Assembly: GCF_037081775.1 (NCBI RefSeq)
Contig: NZ_JBAMHQ010000001.1
Coordinates: 2,666,001-2,730,000, forward strand
Length of the DNA: 64,000 bases
Source of the DNA: Haladaptatus sp. ZSTT2
GTDB lineage: Archaea; Halobacteriota; Halobacteria; Halobacteriales; Halococcaceae
Reading direction: 5' to 3'
Each line of letters opens with the position of its first letter. Within the stretch, counting starts at the first letter, position 1. The translations under genes were made by a program, and so were the position numbers. Below the pieces are notes generated by a model. That model was not told where the DNA came from and did no database searches. It saw nothing but the letters and a program-made list of their open reading frames with translations. Positions 17,146-24,850 of this stretch are shown here, piece after piece.

Positions 17146-17285
17146 GACACTACCGCAATCCCTGAGCCGTGCAATGGCACGGCGATGTCAGATTTGCGGC
17201 CGTGTTGTTCCCACGAGTAGTTCACCTCCTGAGCCACTAAACGGTTTCTATGCGGATTTTCCGGGCACGCGAGGGTGGTTCGATG

Positions 17286-17294
17286 GGTTTATGA
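17286..17294 (+). promoter_or_regulatory. Possible TATA box of the tRNA-Ala gene
   Basis: GTTTATGAA lies about 32-40 bases before the first base of the tRNA, slightly far from the usual position, which would leave a short 5' leader for RNase P. Confidence 0.4.
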
Positions 17295-17325
17295 ACAACC
17301 ACCGGAAAGCGAATATTGCTGGCGC

Positions 17326-17397
17326 GGGCTTGTAGATCAGGGGTAGATCACTCCCTTGGCATGGGAGAGGCCCCGGGTTCAAATCCCGGCAAGTCCA
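17326..17397 (+). tRNA. tRNA-Ala (anticodon GGC)
   Basis: All four arms can be drawn. The acceptor stem GGGCTTG pairs with CAAGTCC (one G-U pair), followed by discriminator A at 17397. The D arm has GGGGTAGATC. The anticodon stem CTCCC/GGGAG flanks loop TTGGCAT with anticodon GGC at 17358-17360. The T arm is CCGGG-TTCAAAT-CCCGG. No intron is present and the 3' CCA is not encoded. It reads GCC alanine codons, the commonest alanine codon in this GC-rich genome. An AT-rich gene islet begins about 310 bases downstream. Confidence 0.96.
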
Positions 17398-17708
17398 TAG
17401 TTTTCTGACGGCGCAAAATCGACGAGCGTAGCGAGTCGCTGCGCCGTCGATAGCTATACGACGCAGCCGGGATTTGAAGCCCTGGAAGACGCAGTCTCCG
17501 AACGAAGTGAGGGGAACCGTCTTTCTCCGGGTTCATTTCTCTAAGCGACTCTGCCGCTTCGAAGTTCGAACCTCCAAAGACCGTGTTCTCTTTCGGCAAG
17601 TCAATTGCTCCTTGATGTCATATGGACAATATATTATGAGAGTTGTGAGAAACAGCGATCATCGAAGAGGACCTGACATTTTTTGTGTCGTTTCATTGCA
17701 AACGAGTT
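17398..17708. other. Gene-free region after tRNA-Ala with hairpin and tRNA-like fragments
   Basis: No convincing gene is present. A 9-bp inverted repeat (GACGGCGCA at 17407-17415, TGCGCCGTC at 17440-17448) directly follows the tRNA and may end its transcript; its loop holds GAGCGTAGCGAG, a kind of sequence common around haloarchaeal gene ends. At about 17466-17478 lies GCCGGGATTTGAA, an inverted copy of 13 bases of the tRNA T arm. After about 17600 the composition turns AT-rich, marking the edge of the islet. Confidence 0.6.
17407..17448 (+). terminator. Inverted repeat just after tRNA-Ala
   Basis: A 9-bp stem (GACGGCGCA/TGCGCCGTC) with a 24-base loop begins ten bases after the tRNA, preceded by TTTT at 17401-17404. 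The T run plus stem may act in transcript termination or 3' processing. Confidence 0.35.
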
Positions 17709-19181
17709 TTAAGTTCTAACCCAAATTGAGATTCCTCGATTATACGTCGCTTTCTGCTTGTATTCCTTCATAACAGCGTCACAAATTCTTGGAGAGCGAT
17801 CACACCCTCGGAGAACAACCACAGGGGGTTGCTCCGTCTCAAGCTCCTGGATTACGCTTCCAGACGTAAATGAATTATTCCGATTTATTGGAAGGTAGTA
17901 TACATTTTCCCCCAATGGTTGCCGACCGCTCAGGAAGTAATATTGTGGCTCAGCAGTCACAACGAGTAAATTCTCGCTACCATGAGATAATCTATTAATG
18001 TCTGATGCAATTGCTTGTTGGTCATCTAGACTGAAGCCAGTAGCTTGGTGGTGAGCATTTGTTACCCCAATCAGAGTTGGAGTGAATAGAATCAAGAATA
18101 TAAGAATAACACAGGTTCTCGTCCATGGTGTGGCGACTTTATAGCTGGTAACTTGGTTGAGAAAATGTGCAATATCGTCCAGGAACAGTGCTGTAAGAAG
18201 AACTGCGAATGGGAGTGGCTGGATGAAATAATGTCCATACTGTCGAAGGAGGAGAGGGAGGAGTGAAAGTACGAAGAGTATTCCAGTGATCGAACGCCCG
18301 AACCCATCTCGTTTCCAATAACTTACGAGGAGCCCACCAACAGCTCCGATCCACACTAGCGAAACAGGGTTAATTTGTAAATGGATGATTTCAAAGGCTG
18401 TCTGAAGAGAGTTTCCTGAATACGATTTATTCACTACAACTGTCCAAAACAGCAAGTCGTCAAATGCATCTTGAGCTAAGAAAAAAATTGCGATGAGAAG
18501 TCCCGGGACAGAGATTCCGAGGAGTATATATGCTAAATTTCGACGTTTTTCTTGACAAAGAACGAAATATCCGAGAACTCCAATAACAGTTAACAGTGCG
18601 GTTTGTTTGTATGCACATGCAATCCCAGCGGTTAGACCAATAATGAAATAGATACGTGACTGACCACGGTCTGCGTAGGTGGCTGTCAGGAGTGTTGCCA
18701 TTGACCAAAGTGCAACAAATTGTTCGGTGAGTATCCAGAGACCTTGATATGCGGTTAGGCAAGCGAGATATAATGAACCGGCAAGTAATCCGGCGTGGAG
18801 TGAGGAAAGACGTCTGCCTACCAGCACAATAAGCACTGCTGTTGCAGCATTTGTCAGATATAGGAGGAGTCGAGCCGGATAAATTGATTTTTCAATAGCC
18901 AACGCAGCAGCAATCGTGTAGTAAATTCCTGGGGGTTTGTGATCAACGAGATTAGCGTATGGGAGGGATCCTTGTAAGATGCCGTTTGCGATTGTGAGAA
19001 AGGCCCCAGTATCGCGTGGTATTCTAATTGGAAGAAACAGTGTTTGATACCAAATCAAGAGGACAAGAAAGCTGCCAAGACTGGCGGTTAATATGGCTGT
19101 AAGGAGGTGTGAGTGTTTGTTGAGATCTTGTATGATTCTTGTAAAGTCGCCCACGTGAAGTTCTTGTTCAACAAAATACAC
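17709..19181 (-). CDS. GT39-type membrane glycosyltransferase (AT-rich)
   Basis: This is a 490-residue polytopic membrane protein of the dolichyl-phosphate-mannose mannosyltransferase / ArnT superfamily. After the first membrane span it has the family's catalytic-type loop: PRDTGAFLTIANGIL then GSLPYANLVDHKPPGIYY (the D-x and DHKPPG motifs). About ten more spans follow, then a short outer domain. Such enzymes move a sugar from a lipid carrier to a protein or glycan on the outer face. The coding sequence is strikingly AT-rich compared with the flanking housekeeping genes and uses A/T-ending codons, which points to lateral transfer. Confidence 0.82.
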   Translation of the reverse strand: MYFVEQELHVGDFTRIIQDLNKHSHLLTAILTASLGSFLVLLIWYQTLFLPIRIPRDTGAFLTIANGILQGSLPYANLVDHKPPGIYYTIAAALAIEKSIYPARLLLYLTNAATAVLIVLVGRRLSSLHAGLLAGSLYLACLTAYQGLWILTEQFVALWSMATLLTATYADRGQSRIYFIIGLTAGIACAYKQTALLTVIGVLGYFVLCQEKRRNLAYILLGISVPGLLIAIFFLAQDAFDDLLFWTVVVNKSYSGNSLQTAFEIIHLQINPVSLVWIGAVGGLLVSYWKRDGFGRSITGILFVLSLLPLLLRQYGHYFIQPLPFAVLLTALFLDDIAHFLNQVTSYKVATPWTRTCVILIFLILFTPTLIGVTNAHHQATGFSLDDQQAIASDINRLSHGSENLLVVTAEPQYYFLSGRQPLGENVYYLPINRNNSFTSGSVIQELETEQPPVVVLRGCDRSPRICDAVMKEYKQKATYNRGISIWVRT

Positions 19182-19295
19182 CAGGGATATTAAATATTAT
19201 TTAGTTGTATTTCCAACAACTACTTCTGATATTTTGGGATATTTCGACTCTTGCAAGGTAAAAATCAGGCATTGCCTTTTTCACCGGCCTTATCA

Positions 19296-19305
19296 CTATA
19301 AAAAA
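19296..19305 (+). promoter_or_regulatory. TATA box of the FkbM methyltransferase gene
   Basis: CTATAAAAAA lies 33-42 bases upstream of the ATG at 19338, within the AT-rich gap between two divergent islet genes. Confidence 0.45.
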
Positions 19306-19337
19306 TACAAGACTTCTTTAGCAGTCGTTCTGTAACG

Positions 19338-20009
19338 ATGAATAGAATGTCGGTGAAGCGTCGCTTGTACGAGAATCTCTTCAGTCCTATTCTCGATATT
19401 TGGACTGCAAAACGATTGCGGACAGAAGGCTACTATCAGATATCTCCAATCAATCCCAAAATACAAGAATTTCAACTTTGGCTACCTGGAAACGGTGCAT
19501 TCCAGCGGAAGCGGATGCGGGGGGAGTTAGAACCTGAAGTACTAGACCTGCTAGTCAACCATATTTCTCCGGGTGATACCGTGTTTGATGTTGGTTCTGC
19601 GTGGGGATATTTCGCACTTGCAATTAGCACCCTTGACACGGACGTTTACGCGTTTGAAATCGATGAAGAGCGCGTTAGACATATTGAGGAATCTGCGGAG
19701 CGATCCGACCTTTCTGTAACTGCGACTGCAGGAGCAGTTGGAACTGAGATACTCCTTGATGAGTATCCAACACCTGATGTAGTGAAGATGGATATTGAAG
19801 GGTGGGAATACAAAGCACTCGTGACGGCGCCAAACCTACTACGTGCAAAACCAACACTCATTATTGAGTTACACAGCCCAGATGTGTCGCTTGCAGGCTC
19901 ACACTCCGCCGAAATTTCCGAAATTTATACACTTCTAGAGGAGTACGGCTATGATATTACAGAACTTGACAAACGTGGCGATAATAACTACCACATACTC
20001 GCACAGTAA
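19338..20009 (+). CDS. FkbM family methyltransferase (AT-rich)
   Basis: This 223-residue SAM-dependent methyltransferase has motif I VFDVGSAWGYFALAIS, an acidic loop YAFEIDEERVRHIE, and the FkbM-specific VVKMDIEGWEYKAL. FkbM proteins O-methylate sugars or polyketides; next to a membrane glycosyltransferase, methylation of a surface glycan is the likely role, an inference from context. Base composition is clearly more AT-rich than the following genes, as in the divergent glycosyltransferase, so the two were probably acquired together. Confidence 0.87.
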   Translation: MNRMSVKRRLYENLFSPILDIWTAKRLRTEGYYQISPINPKIQEFQLWLPGNGAFQRKRMRGELEPEVLDLLVNHISPGDTVFDVGSAWGYFALAISTLDTDVYAFEIDEERVRHIEESAERSDLSVTATAGAVGTEILLDEYPTPDVVKMDIEGWEYKALVTAPNLLRAKPTLIIELHSPDVSLAGSHSAEISEIYTLLEEYGYDITELDKRGDNNYHILAQ

Positions 20010-20284
20010 GCAAACCAGTCTGTACTATAACTCATCTAGTTCTATACACCATTTCTGACCATCAACTGATAAATTAGTACCTTCGCAAAACCGAGTAGCA
20101 CAGTGTTTCAGAAAATAACGCGAGGCTGAGCGGGACTAACGTAGTACGGTTTTGAGTTGAGTTGCGAAATATTCAGCGACGAACTGCCGTTTATCTCACC
20201 CAAGTAAGTAGCTTTGAGTTACACTGGTGACACGTCTGCTATCTATCGTATAACTAACACCGGACTATTCGTAGTCGGGTTGTC
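20010..20284. other. Gene-free region with an inverted repeat, right edge of AT-rich islet
   Basis: No gene seen. CAAAACCG (20086-20093) and CGGTTTTG (20147-20154) form an 8-bp inverted repeat around 53 bases. The sequence around it (GTGTTTCAGAAAATAACGCG, GTTGCGAAATATTCAGCGACG) has the look of a degenerate insertion-sequence end, but I could not match it to a named element. Composition returns to GC-rich at the Yip1-like gene. Confidence 0.4.
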
Positions 20285-20851
20285 ATGAAGCAGAGAATGG
20301 CAGGGGTGAAGGTCGCCCAATCTGTAATCCGGTCGCCGGAGACGTTCTATGCGGGTCTCGAACCGTCCGGAAGCTACCGATTCCCCCTGATTTACGCTGC
20401 CGCATCAGCGTTGATTGGTGGGATTGTGTTTGGGGGGTTGAGCCTCGTGTTCGAAGTGGAATTGCTCACGGACACCCTCCGAAGCCTACCGGCTCGAATC
20501 CTCGTGTTTGCCGCGCTCGGCTATCTCGCCTTCCTCAGCCATGCGCTCGGGACGCACGTTGCCGCGGCCGTGTTCGGCGCACACGGCTTTCACAAGACCG
20601 TTGAGGCGATGGCGTATCCAACCGTGTTGCTGCTAACGTTCGCGTGGATTCCCGCCATCAACCTCGTCGTTGGCCTCTATGGCCTCTCGTTGCAGGTACA
20701 GGGACTCAGGAAGCTCCACCGGATGAACGGGTCGCTCGCGCGAAAGTCGGTCGTGCTCGGCCTCGTGTTCGGCGTCGTGTTCCTTCTCGCGTTTATCGCC
20801 ATTATCGGTGCACTGGCCGTACTCATTCTTCCTCCTGGAAGCCTGAGCTGA
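20285..20851 (+). CDS. Yip1-like integral membrane protein
   Basis: This 188-residue protein has about five membrane segments (starting near residues 34, 72, 107, 124 and 158) and a short cytoplasmic N-terminus with VIRSPETFYAGLEPSG, as in haloarchaeal Yip1-domain proteins. The family is of unknown function in archaea. It stands 275 bases after the AT-rich islet and 114 bases before a regulator on the same strand. An alternative start is the fifth codon. Confidence 0.7.
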   Translation: MKQRMAGVKVAQSVIRSPETFYAGLEPSGSYRFPLIYAAASALIGGIVFGGLSLVFEVELLTDTLRSLPARILVFAALGYLAFLSHALGTHVAAAVFGAHGFHKTVEAMAYPTVLLLTFAWIPAINLVVGLYGLSLQVQGLRKLHRMNGSLARKSVVLGLVFGVVFLLAFIAIIGALAVLILPPGSLS

Positions 20852-20965
20852 CGGCTCATCCAGCGCCCTTGCCCAGTAATATTCGCAAGACCAACTGAAC
20901 AGTAACACTGCATTCGGCCGAGATATCCACTACGTTCATCACGTCAGCGAAACGTGGTGTAGCCA

Positions 20966-21814
20966 ATGAGCGAGGAGGGACTCACCGTCGAAACCCAGCC
21001 TGCAGAGGCCGTCTTTGCACTGCTCTCGAACGATACACGCATCGAAATTCTTCGGGTGCTTGCCGCCGCAGACGGGCCACTGCCGTTCTCTGAACTCTAC
21101 GACAGAGTCGGGCTGCGCGACTCTGGGCAGTTCAACTACCACCTCCAGAAGCTCGCGGGCACGTTCATCAAACAGGGGGACGAGGGGTATGAACTCACCA
21201 TCGCGGGCATGCAGGTCGTCGGGGCGCTCATCGCCGGAACCTACACGGCGACCGCAACGCTCGACCCAATCGAACTCGATGACCCGTGCCCAAAATGTGG
21301 GACTCGCTCGGTTGTCGTTACCTACAATGACGAACATGCCCACGTCACCTGTACCGCCTGTGACGAGTTTCACAACCAGTACTCGTTTCCACCAGGGACG
21401 CTCAGTCAGTACGACCGGGCCGAACTTCCCGCAGCGTTCGACCGCTGGATTCGCGTCCTCTTCTACCACATTACTGCGGGATTTTGTGTGAACTGTGCTG
21501 GCCGGCTCTCGGGTTCGCTTGACGCTGCCAACGACCCACCCCGATTCGAGTGGCGGTGTGAACGGTGTGGTGACATCGCCATTGCGGAGGTGTCGTCGCC
21601 TGTGTTCTTCCACCCTGCGCTCCAAGGCTTCCTCTACGACCGCGGAATCGGCCCAAAGGAAACGCCAACGTGGCGATTGTTTGGGTCAGACGAACTGGAA
21701 ATCACTACAGACGACTCCGGCGTGACGATTGCAATTACGATAGACGCCGAAACACTGACGGCGACGATAGATACAACGGGCATGGTCACGAGCGTCAGTC
21801 GAACCGACCGGTAA
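20966..21814 (+). CDS. ArsR-like winged-helix transcriptional regulator with zinc ribbons
   Basis: This 282-residue protein begins with an ArsR-type winged helix (AVFALLSNDTRIEILRVLA at about 14-32 and SGQFNYHLQKLAG, the recognition region). Two CxxC zinc ribbon-like pairs follow: CPKCG with CTAC, and CVNC with CERC. The C-terminal 60 residues form a beta-rich domain (DELEITTDDSGVTIAITID). This architecture is common in haloarchaea for regulators of unknown signal. Zinc binding is inferred from cysteine spacing. No dedicated target gene is obvious. Confidence 0.82.
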   Translation: MSEEGLTVETQPAEAVFALLSNDTRIEILRVLAAADGPLPFSELYDRVGLRDSGQFNYHLQKLAGTFIKQGDEGYELTIAGMQVVGALIAGTYTATATLDPIELDDPCPKCGTRSVVVTYNDEHAHVTCTACDEFHNQYSFPPGTLSQYDRAELPAAFDRWIRVLFYHITAGFCVNCAGRLSGSLDAANDPPRFEWRCERCGDIAIAEVSSPVFFHPALQGFLYDRGIGPKETPTWRLFGSDELEITTDDSGVTIAITIDAETLTATIDTTGMVTSVSRTDR

Positions 21815-21874
21815 CAGAAAACACCGCGTCCGTCGCACCTAGAATTATCACGGAGGGCGATGAGCACTCTAGCG

Positions 21875-22108
21875 ATGGATTCAGACACCTATGACGACCT
21901 CATTCAGTCGCTGACGCCCCACGAAGCCGCCGGTGGCGTGACGACCTACCGGAACACGGTGCGCATCGCGTGTCCTGCCTGCGACAAACCGTTCGACGAC
22001 CTCGTCGTCTGCGAAGACGAGTACAACAGCCTCGAACTGAGTCGGTTGCTCGACCTCTGTGTCTCGACGCACGACGACGACGTGCTGTTGTTCACCCACC
22101 AACAGTGA
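21875..22108 (+). CDS. Small CxxC protein (haloarchaeal 'flagella cluster' type)
   Basis: A protein of 77 residues from the ATG at 21875 (82 from an upstream ATG). It has a single CPAC pair in RIACPACDKPFDDLVVCEDE with a third cysteine close by, and a C-terminal DDVLLFTHQQ. It resembles a short haloarchaeal family often annotated as flagella cluster protein, but no motility gene is near. A metal-binding or redox fold is plausible; function unknown. Confidence 0.6.
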   Translation: MDSDTYDDLIQSLTPHEAAGGVTTYRNTVRIACPACDKPFDDLVVCEDEYNSLELSRLLDLCVSTHDDDVLLFTHQQ

Positions 22109-22160
22109 GCGACCTGTAATTGAACCTAGCTTTTTGGACTGTCAGCGCGTCTGTCTAGAC

Positions 22161-22610
22161 ATGAACAACACGCACCCTGCGAGGATGACAGCGGACGAGA
22201 TTCACGAACTGCTCGACCACGGTGGCTCGGGTGTGCTTTCGCTTGCAAGGAACGGAGATGCCTACGCGATTCCAATTTCCTACGGCTTCGACCCCGGTTC
22301 GACTCGATTCTACTTTCGCCTTGGCTACGGCAAAGAGAGCGAAAAACGCGGCTACGTCGAACACACCCAGACAGCGAGACTTGTCGTGTACGAGAACGTA
22401 GACGAGGAGTGGAACAGCGTCATTGCGGCCGGAACGCTGCGCGAGATTTCAGACGACGAATTGAACCTCGAAGTCGTCCGCGCGCTTCGCCAAGCAGACC
22501 TGCCGCTGCTCGATATCTTCGACACGCCACGCGACGAACTCGTGTTCTCGATGTACGCCCTCGACGTGGCGGAGTTGACGGGGCGGAAAACGGCTGCTCA
22601 CTCGATGTAG
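22161..22610 (+). CDS. Pyridoxamine 5'-phosphate oxidase-like flavin-binding protein
   Basis: This 149-residue protein has the split-barrel flavin-binding fold of the PNPOx-like family: GGSGVLSLARNGDAYAIPIS, then FYFRLGYGKESEKRGYVEH, then ARLVVYENVDEEWNSVIAAG. Haloarchaea carry many such proteins, some related to nitroimidazole reductase NimA; the substrate is unknown. The gene ends 13 bases inside the convergent universal stress protein gene. Confidence 0.82.
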   Translation: MNNTHPARMTADEIHELLDHGGSGVLSLARNGDAYAIPISYGFDPGSTRFYFRLGYGKESEKRGYVEHTQTARLVVYENVDEEWNSVIAAGTLREISDDELNLEVVRALRQADLPLLDIFDTPRDELVFSMYALDVAELTGRKTAAHSM

Positions 22611-23116
22611 CGCGGCGATTCTTCCGTGTCGTCGGCCGCCTCTGCGTTTGCACGCTCCTCGCGCATCCGCTCTACGTCGTCTTCTCGAATCCGCACTGTC
22701 AAGACGGGTGCGTCTGCATTTCTGACGACTTCTTCTGCGACACTGCCAAGGATGCGCTTGTGCTCCCCCGTCCGCCCGTGGGTCCCCATCACGATGAGGT
22801 CGATATCCTCTTCGTCTGCGTATTCGAGAATCGCCTCGTGTGGGACGCCTTGGAGCAGTTCGTAGATGGTTGGAACGTCCTCGCCCTCCGCTTCGATGCG
22901 CGATTCGACCGTGGCCAGCGCGCGTTGGCCCTCTTCGATGAGCAGGTCGATGATGCGTTGTTGGGTTTCCTCGGGGAGAATGATGTACGACCGTACATCG
23001 ACGATGTAGACGACGTGCACCGTCGCGCCGCTTTGTATCGCCTGATAGAGACATTGGGTGAGTACGTTCGCCATCCCGAGACTCCCATCAGTTGGAAACA
23101 GAATTTTGTCGTACAT
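22598..23116 (-). CDS. UspA family universal stress protein
   Basis: This 172-residue protein has the Usp fold. It starts YDKILFPTDGSLGMANVL and ends its core with the ATP-binding motif GTHGRTGEHKRILGS (G-x2-G-x9-G-S), followed by APVLTVRI. An acidic tail of about 25 residues is extra. Usp proteins bind ATP or AMP and respond to stress or energy state. TATA-like sequence (ATTATAACC, minus strand) lies about 50 bases upstream. It overlaps the convergent flavin-binding gene by 13 bases. Confidence 0.9.
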   Translation of the reverse strand: MYDKILFPTDGSLGMANVLTQCLYQAIQSGATVHVVYIVDVRSYIILPEETQQRIIDLLIEEGQRALATVESRIEAEGEDVPTIYELLQGVPHEAILEYADEEDIDLIVMGTHGRTGEHKRILGSVAEEVVRNADAPVLTVRIREDDVERMREERANAEAADDTEESPRYIE

Positions 23117-23233
23117 CTCGGCTACTGATACTGTCGCGTGGGAACGATATAGCCTTCTTGCTGGTTATAATTCTGACACATCAAAATGTTATTATTTAAT
23201 CAATTACCAGATTATTTTATTGTCTGATAGACT

Positions 23234-24844
23234 ATGGTTGTACTAATGACTGGGCCATCCGGGCTGCGAGCATTCATCTCGCGCTCTCTCACTCGTGACG
23301 CTCGTGGACAATCAGCGCCCATCGGCACTGTCCTTCTTCTCATTATAGTGTTACTTGGGACGACCGCCGTCGCTGCCTTAGGCGCAGTCGTTATCGAGGA
23401 CACCCGCCAACAATCAGAACTCGAACGCGCAGAGCAGTCGATGACGCTGTTCGATTCGCGCGCCGCGCTGGTCGCACTTGGCTCGTCGAACCAACAAACA
23501 ATCGAGTTCCCGAACGGCGACGGGCAGTTTGAGGTGCGCGAAGACCTCGGTTGGATTCGGATTACGCACAACGATTACGACGGGGCGGGAGCAGAAGAGA
23601 CGATTTACAACCGAAGTCTCGGCGCGGTCGTCTTCACCAATGGGGACGCGGAGATTGCCTACCAAGGCGGCGGCGTCTGGCGCAGAGACGGTGGCGGTCC
23701 CGCACGCATGATCTCCCCACCGGAGTTCCACTATCGGGATGCGACACTCACCTTGCCGGTGATTCGCACTCTCGGGTCTGGGTCTGCCTCCGGTGCGACC
23801 AGCATCTCCATCGACCAGGCCGAGAGCGGACACGCCATCTTCCCGAACACGACCGCGCGCGCACAGGCGGCAGACGGAACGGAAATCGGCGCACCGTACA
23901 ACGGCACGGAAAGCGACTATCAGAACCCGCTCAAAAACGGCACCATCAACGTCACCGTGAAAGGCCCCTACTCGGAGGGCTGGGAGGAGTATTTCCGCAC
24001 GCACACGACGGGGACGGTGTACGCAGACCACGACAACAATATCGTGACCCTCCAACTCGAATCGACCGGCGATGCGCTCCAAGACTTCCAGATGCCAGAA
24101 CGCGATGGCTCCGTCTCAGTGCCCGCGATGGCCTCGAATCACAAAATCAACAACTTCACAATTCACCTCTCGTCTGAGAAAAACGACTTCAACCAGCTCC
24201 ACTGGTCGTTTTACACCGAAGACACGGCCGACGTCGAGTATGAGTTACACGTCGGCTCACAAAAGCCGCTGTGTGGTGGGGGTGCGGGCAATCTTGACGT
24301 GAGCATCTATTACTACAACGCCAGCTCAGGGGTCCACCACGAGTGGCAAAACATGTCGATTGACCCGGCAACCGACCCGAACTTCAACGTCGATTGCACG
24401 GCAGAAGTGCTCACGATGAACTTCACGAGCACAACCTCGCTCACCTACGGCGACATTGACACCCAAGGGAGCGACAACAAGTGGCACTACGGCCCCGAGA
24501 TTACGAGCCGCAATGTGAATGCCTCTGCGACGGCAACCGGACACATCGCAGACTGTGACACCGACGACAACGGCCTCTGCGAGGCAGGCGAGGACGACCC
24601 AACCTACACGAAGGATGTGAGCAAAGAGTCACTCGATTTCCTCACCAACCACTACTTCTCGCTGATGAGCCCGGAGTTCGAACTCACCGTCCACGAAGGG
24701 CCGGGCAAGGGGAAGGGGAGCCAATCGACTCGGGTCGACACCGGCAACTCCGGTGGCACACTCGACTACGAAGTGACCACTGACTCGCGGTTCATTACCT
24801 TCCTCCACATCACAGAAAACGAAATTGCGGTCCGACTACGCTGA
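23234..24844 (+). CDS. Large pilin-like secreted protein (DUF7289 type)
   Basis: This 536-residue protein has a pilin-like N-terminus: basic residues, then RGQSAPIGTVLLLIIVLLG forming the only membrane helix (about 25-52), then LERAEQSMTLFDSRAALVALG, a hallmark of the family I know as DUF7289. The rest is a beta-rich outer domain with many N-glycosylation sequons (NRS, NTT, NGT, NVT) and an acidic loop DTDDNGLCEAGED that looks like a calcium-binding turn. It converges on the pilus operon, six bases from its last gene, so a structural or adhesive role on the same surface structure is likely. Confidence 0.7.
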   Translation: MVVLMTGPSGLRAFISRSLTRDARGQSAPIGTVLLLIIVLLGTTAVAALGAVVIEDTRQQSELERAEQSMTLFDSRAALVALGSSNQQTIEFPNGDGQFEVREDLGWIRITHNDYDGAGAEETIYNRSLGAVVFTNGDAEIAYQGGGVWRRDGGGPARMISPPEFHYRDATLTLPVIRTLGSGSASGATSISIDQAESGHAIFPNTTARAQAADGTEIGAPYNGTESDYQNPLKNGTINVTVKGPYSEGWEEYFRTHTTGTVYADHDNNIVTLQLESTGDALQDFQMPERDGSVSVPAMASNHKINNFTIHLSSEKNDFNQLHWSFYTEDTADVEYELHVGSQKPLCGGGAGNLDVSIYYYNASSGVHHEWQNMSIDPATDPNFNVDCTAEVLTMNFTSTTSLTYGDIDTQGSDNKWHYGPEITSRNVNASATATGHIADCDTDDNGLCEAGEDDPTYTKDVSKESLDFLTNHYFSLMSPEFELTVHEGPGKGKGSQSTRVDTGNSGGTLDYEVTTDSRFITFLHITENEIAVRLR

Positions 24845-24850
24845 GCCGCG

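Noticed and set aside
17174-17335. Short frame MARRCQICGRVV before tRNA-Ala
   Set aside because: It has a CxxC that briefly looks like a ribosomal protein start, but the rest is unlike any family and it runs into the tRNA, so it is likely chance.
17348-17599. 83-codon frame on the minus strand overlapping the tRNA
   Set aside because: Its end is simply the reverse translation of the tRNA-Ala T and anticodon arms; such frames are often mis-annotated.
17326-20284. Direct repeat of the tRNA-Ala 3' end as an att site
   Set aside because: I looked for a second copy of the T-arm/acceptor end beyond the FkbM gene and did not find one; only an inverted fragment near the tRNA is present.
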